Below, in pieces: positions 13,101-25,100 of a stretch of 64,000 bases of DNA; the stretch's first letter is position 1; every line of letters starts with the position of its first letter. The notes beneath the pieces were generated by a model, which saw only the letters and a program-made list of their open reading frames with translations, was not told where the DNA came from and did not search any database. This DNA is from Aurelia coerulea (Eukaryota; Cnidaria; Scyphozoa; Semaeostomeae; Ulmaridae), in the NCBI GenBank assembly GCA_039566865.1, contig CM076949.1, positions 20,746,501 to 20,810,500 of the forward strand. Reading direction: 5' to 3'. Both the position numbers and the translations under genes were made by a program.

Positions 13101-16100
13101 ATATCATTGTCTTGATATCCAGGGAGCCGTGACCTGACCTTTCGAACGGGGATTCTTTTTTCTGACTCACCCGGTATAAATTTCACTAAAGGAATGACTG
13201 CGGTAAAGATAATGGTGTACATTTTTCGCAAAATCTTTGCATTTTGCATAAAATCCATTGACCAAATTCCCTTTTAATTCGTTGGGGTGCCGGAGATCTT
13301 TTTGAAACTTCTTCCACAACCTTTACCACAAACATCTATCGTATTTAATTTATCTTGTATTTAGCATATAATGATCAATTTACAAGTAGTCCTATTTTCT
13401 CATTTTTCTTTTTGTACCAGGTGAGTCAACAAAAACAACTAGGTCAGCATCAACTAAGAACAGAACTTCACTGCTAACCAGCCTGTACAGAATAAAAGTA
13501 AATCACCTTACCTGCTAAGCATACCATGCAGATCTGACAATTTGGTCTCATTAAATAACTGCGTCTCCTTTCTCATTTTCTAAGAGAGCAAATGGACACA
13601 TAACTGCTCAATAAACATTATCCATCCCATTGTTTATTTTCAATTCCAATGGAACATATCAAAAGGGCTGTACAAGCTAAACTTACAAAAATCCTAAACT
13701 TTCTCCACCTAATGCAGGCAAGTAGCAGCATAGGTTCCAAATCTTTTTCTCAGCGTAAAAAGGTGCGTGTAAAATTCAATGACCTATTTCTTGTGATTGA
13801 ATGACTTGAAAGAAACTTTAGATACTTATCTATAATTCTACCGTTGGACGTTTCAGAAATTTTTAATATTTTTCGAAATTACAGCGTATCTTACATTTCA
13901 ACTCATTGAGGATGTGACGTCATCAAATTTCTAAATCATTAACTAGATGAGTGACGGACTTTTGCTTGATACCATATTGTAGGCATTCATAAACTATGGT
14001 TTCTTCGAACTTATTTCATGTTGTGTCAAACAGTTTAGAAATTACGATGGTTTTAAGTTTTTTTGAAAATTTTTCTTGAATTCTTGAAAAAGAAGAAAAA
14101 TACTCTGACTCTGAAAATATTGAAGATTTTTGAAAAGTCCAACGTTAGAATTATAGAGAAATAGCTGAAGTTTCTTTGAAGTCACTCAGTTCAAAGAAAT
14201 AGGTCGTTGAATTTTACACCTGCATTTTCAAAGATTTGGAATCTATGCTCCAAAAATCCTAAACTTTCTCCACCTAATGCAGGCAAGTAGCAGCAGATAC
14301 ATTGCAAATGAAGATGTTTTATTCGCCAGTGCAATCAGATTTTTCATGCCATCAATGATTATAAAAATACAGCTGGATCCTGAGCGACGTGTTTCAGATA
14401 TGTTTAGCCTAAACACACGAAAGGCAACAAAATCTTGCACAGCCCCTTTAAGACTAGACTACTTTATGTCAAAGCCATGGGGTAGTCATGGTATTTTGCT
14501 CCCCATGGTATCTCGTCCTGGTAGTGTAGTAAAGTAGTTCGTAAGTATTGTTATAAGTAATCCCGTTTTTGTAAATTTTTCTACTGAATATAAAAAACAA
14601 GACTAGACTGTCCCATGATTTTGTACTCCAATAGATTATCGTAGCTTAAAATTGTTAGTGCCAGACAGAATAAACAACTGGATAGCAGCTTCAGTAAGAA
14701 ATTTTGGGCGGAAGAAAGGTAACTATCTTGAACAGTACTCTAAGAAAGGAAAATATCTTGAAAATCACCTTAAACTTGAATTAAAACTGGACGTGTTTGT
14801 TTGACTCTGACCATATAAGGCTCGCAGTTCTGACGTATGACATTGGAGGGTGCTAACCATATTTTGGACAATGGAAATTCATCCAATTCATTTCAATGAT
14901 TTATTGCATAGCATGTAAAAGATATCGAAAATACCTTTTTTCAAAATCGCAAATATCATCCTAAGTAAATCTGCCTGGTATGGTGGTTGGGTATATATAT
15001 ACCGGGTGTCCCAAACAAAGTACTCCCGTGTGAAAAATCACCAAAATTTGATTACACGGCCGATCTTCAATTTTATTTTTTTGTTAAGTAGATCAAAGAC
15101 CACATTATTTTGCAAGACAGAGCTGATCTTGTAAGTGGTTTAAAAATGAGCAAATTTAGCTCTTTTTAGGGCTACCTGGTTTTGAATCATACTGGAAAAA
15201 ACACTGATGGATTGCCAAATCAATTTCTTTGTGCGTGTAAAACTTCCAGTGTGGTCATAAATGACAGAAATAAATGCGCACAATTATTGGAGACTTCACT
15301 GATGATAAAAAATCTGAAATTTTTTACTCTTAGGCAAGATTGAGTATTTTGCTTAAAAACTATAAGGTTTTTCAACTTGTAAATTTCCTACCTTGCTGTA
15401 TCAAAAGCAAACATTTTATCATCTGTGAATATTTTTAGGTCTTTGGCAAAGCAATTCAAAAAGAAAATTTCATCAAAGGTTTGATACTCAATTTTTGGTG
15501 ATTTATTAAACAGGAGTACTTTTTTGGGACAACCGGTATAAATAATGACAAAGGTTTCGTCAGCTATGGAATTTTCAGCAGGTTCTGGAATTTGCTGCTC
15601 TCGTGCTATCGATCTCAAAGTAATCAAATCATTGAGTTCTCCAAAGAAAATATCCCAATTAATTTCCTCCTTGAAAACAGCAAGAAAGTATCAAAACCTC
15701 TTCCAATCTAAGCAAATAAAAGTGGCTCAAGCCACTTGCGGTCAAACTCTAGCTAATCAGATATCAGTATTTCCTGCTGACGTAGATCAGTTACCCAAAT
15801 ATGGTTACAGTTACCCAAATATGTTGCAACTGCACGACTATTTTCATTGCACGGCTTACACATGCTCAGCAGCATAGGTTCCAAATCTTTAACTCGGCGT
15901 AGAAAGGTGGGTGTAAAATTCAATGACATATTCCTTCTGATGGAATGGCTTGAAACAAACTTTTGATACGTATATATAATTCTACCATTGGACTTTCCAG
16001 AAATTTTGAATATTTTTCAAACTTACAGCGGATTTTACATATTACCTCATTTTAGGAGGTGACGTCATCAACTTTCTAAATCAAAAACCAGATGAGTGAC

Positions 16101-19100
16101 AGACTTTTGCTTGATACCACTTTGTAGGCATCCATAAAATATAGTTATCTTCGAAATTACTTGATGTTGCGTCAAATGGTTTAGAAATTACGATGGTTCT
16201 AAGTTATTTTGAAAATTTTTCTTGAATGCTTGAAAAAGAAGAAAATCACTCTAAATCTGAAAATATCGAAGATTCCCGAAAAGTCCAACGGTAGAATTAT
16301 AGAGAAATAGCTAAAGTTTCTTTGAGCACATATACCCAAAGAAATAGATCACTCAATTTTACACCAGCCTCTTTAAAGATTTGGAACCTATGCTATGCTC
16401 AGCTTCCCATTAAAACGACAGATACTTACCCTTCTAAGAAGCATTGACAAATTCTTAGTATCATAAATTCTCGGAAATAACTCGTGAAGCTCTCTTTTGA
16501 AATCGTTGTAACTTTCTGTAAAGTAAAGTGAAAGTTGATGCTTTTAAGAAGATTAGATACAACTGATACACTTTTCTGAAATCTTCAATATTTTCAGAAT
16601 TAGAATGTTTATTCTCCTTTTTCAAGAATTAAAACAAAATTTTGAAGAAATACTTAACACCATCGCATTCTCTAAAACTTTTGATAAATCACAGAATAAT
16701 TTCAAAGAAAAACTTGTTTCTCAAATTCTACAATATGGTATCAAGCAAAAGTCTGTCACTCTTTTGGTTTACAATTTAGAAATTTGATGATGTCACATCC
16801 TCAAATGAGTTGAAATATAAAATGCGCTGCAATTTCGAAAAGTGTTCAAGATTTCTAAAAAATCCAACGGTAGAATTAAATTGAAAAGTAGCTACATTTC
16901 TTTCAAGTCATTCAATTAAAAGACACAGGTCTTACATTTTAACACCCATCATTTTTATTTGTTTGTTTGTTTGTTTGTTTGTTTGTTTTTTTGTTTGTTT
17001 GTTTGTTTGTTGTTTGTTGACTTACATACATCTAGCTCTAGCTTACTATATACAATTTCATATGCACAAAGCTAACTAATCCAAATCAATAAAGAACGAA
17101 ATAAATAAATTAATTGCATAATCAAATAAATGTACACGAATAAATATTTTTACAGTATTTTACTGATCAACAGGAGCAGATAAAAACCAGCTTTCGGAGA
17201 CATACTGGCAAGCATTGCATTTACAGTTTGGGCCATCCCACATTTTTATCATATGTTTGAAACTACTTAAATTGTCTACGGATTTTATCATTTGGCAGTC
17301 CATTCCAGATTTGAAGATTTGGAACCTTTGATTTCGAACATTTAACGCCGATTTAAAGAGTTGGAACCTATGCTGTGGGGAAGGCAAGCTCCTTAAGAGT
17401 CCATTCTGAACCTTCCTTTGATCTAATTAGGATAGTTTCAAAGTCTTACCTGGTAAAGATTTGTGAAATTTATCGAAAATAAATCCTAAATCTGTTAAAC
17501 AGTTGTGACCAACAATGGGCTAAAATAGAAGGAGAGCATTTTAGATCGTCGTATCAAAGCAAAACAGCATGGCAGCATTCACAGTATTCGATCATTGAAA
17601 AAGCTGCATTAGGTGTTTCAAATTTGCCTGCAAGCGTCTTATTTTCACTACCATAATAAATCTAAATAAGAAACTTAGAAATATACTCTTAGGACAACAG
17701 AATTCTCTAGATTTGAAGTAAGATGGCTTGAATAAGATAAATAAGGAGTAACTTGCATCTCCATTTGGTCCCTACACCAAAAACAAAACGACAGAAAATG
17801 AAGGTCAATCGATTGGCTTCAAATTTGGCACAAAGTACAATTCTTCTTCAAAAACTTTTGCCACAAAAGTGGCACAAGTGCGCTTAAATTGCATAAAATA
17901 TTCTCATTCTCTTAATCATCCTTAAGTAAGTACTATCCAAAAGGGGCCATATTTGGCAACGAATGCATTTTAGATTTGCTGATGTCATATCTCATTACAG
18001 ATTTTCTAAAACCTTGTCACAGAAGTAGCACAAGTGCCCTAAAGTGGGACAGAATATCTGGTAACACAAGGACAAACAACCAAAATAATCACGGACAAAT
18101 CATGAAAAAATTCCTTTCTTTAGTACTGCTTCCATCAACAGCATATAGAAATATAACATGTACCGTATGCTCCTTCTAATTTTGAAAAGTAATTTTGAAG
18201 GCTTACGCCGAAACGTTTAAATAATTGTGTTTTTTTCTGAGTATATTTATCTATCTTCATTAAAAAAATTTGATACTAATTGTGGTTAATAAAAATTATA
18301 TACTATTATGGAGCAGGCGGACGCAAAGAAACAGACAAATTTCTAGCACGCTGAGGCCTTTCGAACCTACGTTCTCATTGTTACTTCTATGATTTTTTCT
18401 ATGATTTTTTCTATGATATTTATTACATATTGAGATTGACCTAATGAGAAGTAAAACATTCGATATGATATCAATCTTTCACAAGTCGTGTGTTAAGTTG
18501 GGGCAGCTAAGGTAGATATCTATGAAAGCACGGGCAACGGGAAGATCAAATTTGGCCTACCTTATTAGTACCGGGTGCGCCAAAATAAACTATGCACGTT
18601 TGGTAGGCCACAATAAATCGTACATTGGACCGATTTTGAAGATTTATAACTTAATCTTTAGCAGAAAGCCTGAATTAGATTCTAGGACTTTTTGCAAATT
18701 TTTCTGTTTTCAGTTTTTAGAGCTAGAAGCGAGTTTCTTAAAATGTTCGTTTTCGAAAACATTGAAAACGATCAAAATACGTCGATCAAATTTTAAAAGA
18801 TGCAACATGAATGAACAAAGAGAAAACGTTTTCAGGGAGAATTCTGGAGTTTAGGACGAACTCTCGTACAGCAGATCACAATTGGTCGATTTCTAATTCG
18901 CAAATTACCACGAACGAGCTATCTCTTTTTCCATTCATGTCGATTCTTTAGAAAACTTGATCGATGTTTTTTGATCGTTTTCAGTGTTTTCGAAAACTGA
19001 GACTTTAGGGAGCTCGCTTCTAGCTCTAAAAGCTGAAAATAAAAAAAATTGCCAAAAATCCCAGTATCTAATTCAGGCTCTCTGCTAACGATTAACCCTA

Positions 19101-22100
19101 ATCCACATGGGGGGGGGGTGGATTCCACCCCCCCTCAAGGTTTTATTTGCCGCGTTTTTAAACGACGTTTGCTATGTCCCCCAGCCTCCCTGACTTTTAC
19201 TAATTATCTATTAGCCACATTTTGGTGGAAAAATTTTTGAACAATAGGACTCACAGGTCACGTGACATGCCCATATTTGGAAGGAGGTAGCAGCAAAATC
19301 ATTGTTTTCAATGATTTCAATGGAATTATTACATTTAATTATGAAGTATTATACAGCAAATGAATGAGCAATCAAAGGGCTTCAATTTGATCCCGGAATT
19401 TCTGGAATTTGATGATGTCAGCACTTTTTGATAATGACGTCATTTTGGCCGCCATTTTGGACTAATTAGCAATTTTTTCAAGTTTTCTCGAACTTTTTCA
19501 ATGAAGAACACTCTAATTATACATTTGTTATAGATAATCACCATTTTGCAGGTTATTTTGGTCTCTTTTTACTTAGAATAAATTAATCGCACAAATGATG
19601 TCATAAGAATTGGCTAATTTCTGCCAAAATATCACTCCAAAATCGTTAATTTCAATAAAATATTATTTTATAATCACATATGTTGACAAACTGAACCAAA
19701 AACTGCATAAAGTTCATGCAAAATCTTCATTAAACTTGAATTCAACTTGGAAGCCTGATTTTCACAGATTTTCAGCTTCGTGACGTCACTGTGACGTCAC
19801 AAGGTGTGGCAGCCACACCCAAATTACGCTACGAGCTACAAATTACCTGTTCTATAACTGTGCCAAGTTGTATTGAATTCGGATGAGTCTAAGGCAGTTT
19901 TCAGAGGGGGGGTGGAAAGCACCCCCCCGTAGGCCTAAGGAGTAATGGCGGGTTGCTGGATCACTTGCAGTGTGACTTGACAGTTTCGATAATACGAAAG
20001 CAGATGAACACAGAAGAAGAACAAACATGGTGCTTTTAACATTTAATTGATTCTAAGCATGCTTTAATCAACAAAGGACTGGACGTATGTTGCGAAGGTT
20101 GTTGATTTTTTGGCATTAGGTTATAACGGACAACAACTAATTAGGTAGGCCAAAAGTTGATCTTCCAGTTGCCCGTGACTAAAGCATAAAAAGTAACCCA
20201 GATCACCTTCTTAGATCTTGAAATGGCTTGTATCATTCGTGAAAATCCAGTCTGGGTTTGAAACAGTCTGAGATAGAAATGAGACATGAGTCAATAAATC
20301 GTTTACACGGTAGCGGATCAAAAGTGATACGGATCAAAGTGTTATGGATCACCCTGCCGTTTACACGGTAGCGGATCACGAGTACGCCCACTGTCAACAC
20401 GTGTGCTGTTATTATCTTCCAACAGACAACGAATGCAAATACAACGAAGACAATAGAAAAATAATCTGGTCAGGAATCCGAATCAAAATTGATGCGGATC
20501 ACTTGCGTTTACACAGCGCAGAGCAGAAGTGATCCGATACAAAAGTGATCAGATACAAAACGAGTTCGCTTTCGTAGCAGGATCAAATTGATGCGGATAG
20601 CGGAGCAGAAGTGTATCGGATCACTTAGAGCTCGTGTAAACGGGAGGCTGATCCGCAACACCTTTTGTATAGGATCAAAAGTGATCCGTTACCGTGTAAA
20701 CGGGGTCTAAATGGCATTCTGTTTGTTTCAAACCATCCTTTCATAAGTCATCATAATTAAAGAAAATATGAACGGGGCACAATTTTTGAAACATCCTGTA
20801 GTTCTGGTCATAGGCAAAAGTTCAGTAAGGCACACGAATCCAGCTATAAATCTCATTTTTACATCTTAGACTGAATCATCATCATCGTCATCATCATTCA
20901 TTTATTTATTTACAAAGTAGGCTAAACAAAACAATAGCTAAAATGACAGCTAATTAAGAACTACAAATTGCGCCTGTGATTTTACGTCTGTGAATTTACG
21001 TCTGTGCTTTTTACGCCTCTGTAGTAGGTAATTAGAAATGAAGACATGGTAATAACCTTTTTCAAGCAAGAAACCACATAGTGTTTGCCTTACCGTTCGA
21101 ATTCTTCATCAAAACAATTGTTGACGACTGCTTCGTCTTCAGTTTTTGTGATTGTAATCTGCAAAACAATTCTTTCCTTTACTAAAGAGTCTGTTCATGA
21201 TCTTATAAGCCATAATTGCACAATCAAACGTGACAAGTTGCTCAACATGAATGAAATCATTTGGTCATTCGTTTTCTATCCTGGACGTGTCGATCAGAGA
21301 AATGGTCTTACGTCATACGCTATAGAGGTGGTAGGGCAATGAACTCGCTCTGGGAACGAAATTAAGGAAAAGAGTATTTTCTCAAGCAACAGATCAAAAC
21401 AAACGAATTTGAGATGTGTGTTTTTTTTAATGATAATAATCTTGTGGAACGCTGTTGTAAGATATGAGCCATTGCTCATAACCCCCGTCCAAGCGGGAGG
21501 GCCATTAGATTTTCGTTTAACTTGCAAGTAAGGCAAAATGTACTGTCAGTAACTTGTGAGTAAGTTGAAGTTCTCAGATTGCGAGTATGGGAAAGATAGA
21601 CACGCTAGAGCATCATGTAAGAAATATTCGCTTAATACACGCTTCCACAACAAAGTATGTTTCTTATTGATAGCTCCTTTCCTGGAGAACATAGGCCTCA
21701 CAGGCCTGACACAAAGCCCCAAAAGACGCCTTGCACTTATTACTAACAAGAGCAAACTGTCGCGTTGTGCATACGAAAATTGCACTGCAAACAGAAGTCA
21801 TGACTGCCTATCTCCCAGATTTCATTCAGCTGATTTAAATTTAGCATCAAAAGTTTGAATTACACCCAAAATAAACGAGAAACATAACGATAACTTTTCA
21901 GTCTTTGCTGTTAAATACGTATGTAGAAAACTAACCTTGTTATTAGCTGTATATCGACATGTGAGGTCTTTAAATCTTTCTTTCAAGTCTGTTAGAAGCA
22001 CATATCTGCTAACACCTAAAATAGACGAATTTTTCATGAGAAGATCTTCGTGACGAAAATGAAGTTTTTGTTTAGAATTGTTTTTTCGGTGTTGTTTTGC

Positions 22101-25100
22101 TTTGTTTATTTAAAGGTAATGTGTCCATGTAAGTACAGCTGCGTATACACTCTTGTCAAAATTTGCTGATGCATTGCTGACGAAGAGCCTCGAAGAGTGC
22201 ACTGTGATTGGTAGAATTTAACTGATCACATGCAAAACTAGAATTTAAATTTCACAACAAGGCTGCCTGCTGTGAGACTTCGGATTCAGCTCTGGAATAG
22301 CCTGCGCGCAGACCCATTGTCTGCGCGCAGGCTAGCTCTGGAATCGCAACCGCAAGTAAGTCATCAGTCTTCTTATTTTAGAGCTGGCAATCTTTCTGGG
22401 TCTACGGTTATAAGATCACATGAAATATCATGTGAAAATAGCAAAGTCGCTGTACTTACATGGACACATTACCTTTAATTTCTTTAGCCTAAATTTGGCA
22501 TGAACGATATTCTTAAATTTCTGACACGTTTAAAGGATTGCAGTACATACCCTTGCTAAATCGGACTTTAGGTTTGATCCACTCCATTTGAATCTACGAT
22601 CGTTGACAAATCACAAGTTCAAAGCGAACCTTTTTTCGTCTGCTATCTTTACATTTCATCGAAATCGTTATACAGCCTTCGCTCTTCAACTCAACGATCG
22701 TTTTTCAAATAGCCCATCTATAGATCTCTCTAAGAGTCCTTTTCAACACTGACTTGGGGGATTGATGAATGGGAAATTTTTTTTCGCCATACAATAAAAT
22801 CTGTATTAAAACGTTATTTTGGAGATTTGTATATCCAAATCAGGGTCGTAATAGGAACAACTCCAGCTAGAAGATCTCTACGTGACCCTAAAACTGAAGG
22901 GCAAAGCAATAAAATGTGTTCTGTATCCTTGATACCATCGTTCGTAGGGTGATTACTTAGTTGTATAAGTAATATGTCAATATGTAATTCGAGTTTGATT
23001 TTGCTAGGTAATCTACCGCCAAAACAGTAGCTGACTTGGGGTCCATAGTTTTAGGGATATCAAATGTAAATTATTCAAGAGAGGTATCCAAGGTTTTTTC
23101 GACAATTACGCACATCTCATCTCATCTCATCTTACTGATTTTGCTGTCGTCGCTCCAGTGAGGGCACGTTTTCCCTAGAGCTGTAAAGTTAGACAAAATC
23201 CCAATCTGTGATAATTTTTTGTCGCCTTCATGCTCTAATCAGAATATAGACTTGCTTCAAGTCTAGTCAGTTGACTATCAGCAGTAAAGAATATAATTTC
23301 TTGTGCGGGGGCGTAAGCTACTAAGGTGGCGCTGCGAATAAGAACGATAATTTCTCCTTCGCGGTGTCACCTTAGTAGTCTACGCCCCCGCACAAGAAAT
23401 TATATTCTTTTACTGCTGATAGTCCACTGAATAGACTTGGTGCAAGTCTAATCAGAATATGGCTAAGAGAAAGGCGGCTTTAGCTATTATGGCTGGAAGA
23501 AACATTCATCTAAATACTTATAGCTAGTTTTATGGTATAGCAGTTCTAGAAAACTGCTTTATGACGCGTTTTAGGCTCGGTGGGTACTGAGAAAAAATAG
23601 CAGATGGTTTATGTCATATTGAGGTATGTACCGGGTGTCCCAAAATGATGTATTATTGTTTGATTACTTACATGTCCATAACCAATGAACTTATTTTCAA
23701 AACTCTGTTTTGTTTGATTGCCTAAAGGCAAAATTGCATGTTAAGATGTTGGTTGCAGTTTTACCACGGCGTTTTCGTGTCAAAAAGAAGATCGATAAAC
23801 TTGCTCAAATTCAAGCCTTAGACGGCATGAGAAAGAAACGGCCTATTTTCCAGTCAACATGTTAGATGTGATACAAAAGGCTGAACTCGTATTCGTATTC
23901 TTTAAAATCAATATTAGCTGAATTCGTATTCTCTGAACGCCATATATTCTATGAACGACATATAAGTTCAGCCTTTTGCATCACATCTAAAATGTTGACT
24001 GGCAAAGAAGGCCGTTTCATTTTTATGCTACCTCAGGCTTGAATTTGAGCAGCTTTACCGATCTTCTTTTCGACATGAAGAAATGGGCCTAAACCACAGC
24101 CAACATCCTCAAATACAGTTTAGATTTTCGGCAATCGGATAAAATAAAGTTTTTGAAAATCGGTTCATTGGTTATGGAGATATACGCAAGCAAACGATAA
24201 TACATCATTTTGGGACACCCGGTATGATATCAGTACGAGGCTAATCCGTTTCTGGAAGCGTAGGGAATGTTATCAGTTCAGCCAAAGAGAGAAAGTACGA
24301 AATGTACTGAGTCTAGTGTTTACGATCGTTGTACAATCCCCTCTCATACCTGGCCCAGGAGCGTTGAAGCTTTTCACATCTCTGGCTTTAGCTTTGAACC
24401 TCCAAGCAGCTATATCATCAAGCAATGTTCGTTGATCTTCGTCAACGTCACTGAAAGTAAAAAATAAAAGTTCTTTTAAAGAGTCACTGTCCCAAAAAGC
24501 TGATATCATCAGATAAATATGAAATTTCATTCCATTGTGTACGATAAAACAAGGACAGATTTGGTAAGACAATAGCACGAGTTGGGTTTGATTGACACCG
24601 CAATTCAAAGCGATTAGCGATCGCAGACAAATTAAATTCTCTCAACCAGAAATTCAAAAGAAACAAAGCCGTAAAAGTTTCTCTGAAACCCATGTAGCTA
24701 GTGCGCTCGTTGTGCATTCCAGAAATTGTTTTTAAGAGTAAACATGAGCATAGATCGAGAGAAGAAGGATATATCTACACATCTGCCACGGGCATTTAAT
24801 TTATTTCATTCAAAAGCCAATTGGGAGGCGATTCAATTCTCTTTTTTTAGGTATAAGTAAAACATTTACTGCTCAGCTTCTGAACCAAAGAAATAAAATG
24901 CCCGAGGTAGATGTTGAGATATATCCTTCCTCTTTCGATATACACTCATCTTTGCTCTTAAAAACAATTTCTGGAATGCACAACGAGCGCACCAGCTACA
25001 TGGGTTTCAGAGAAACTTTTGCGGCCTTGTTCGTTTTGAATTTCTGGTTGAGAAAATTTCATTTGTCTGCGATCGCTATTCGCTTTGAATTGCAGTGTCA

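Larger units (their letters stand above)
13666..14457. mobile_element. Family D MITE interrupted by a family A element
   Basis: The left end AAAGGGCTGTACAAGC and right end CTTGCACAGCCCCTTTAA are inverted. The inner sequence AGCAGATACATTGCAAATG matches family D at 1.7-1.97 kb. A family A copy sits within, bordered by a 45-bp direct repeat. Confidence 0.6.

Noticed and set aside
16960..17012. (GTTT)n array as an independent satellite
   Set aside because: Best explained as the simple-repeat tail of the inserted LINE 3' end on the minus strand.
22560..22660. Missing PNLDC1 GFQ exon (RFELVICQ on the minus strand)
   Set aside because: Phase does not fit and a stop follows directly.
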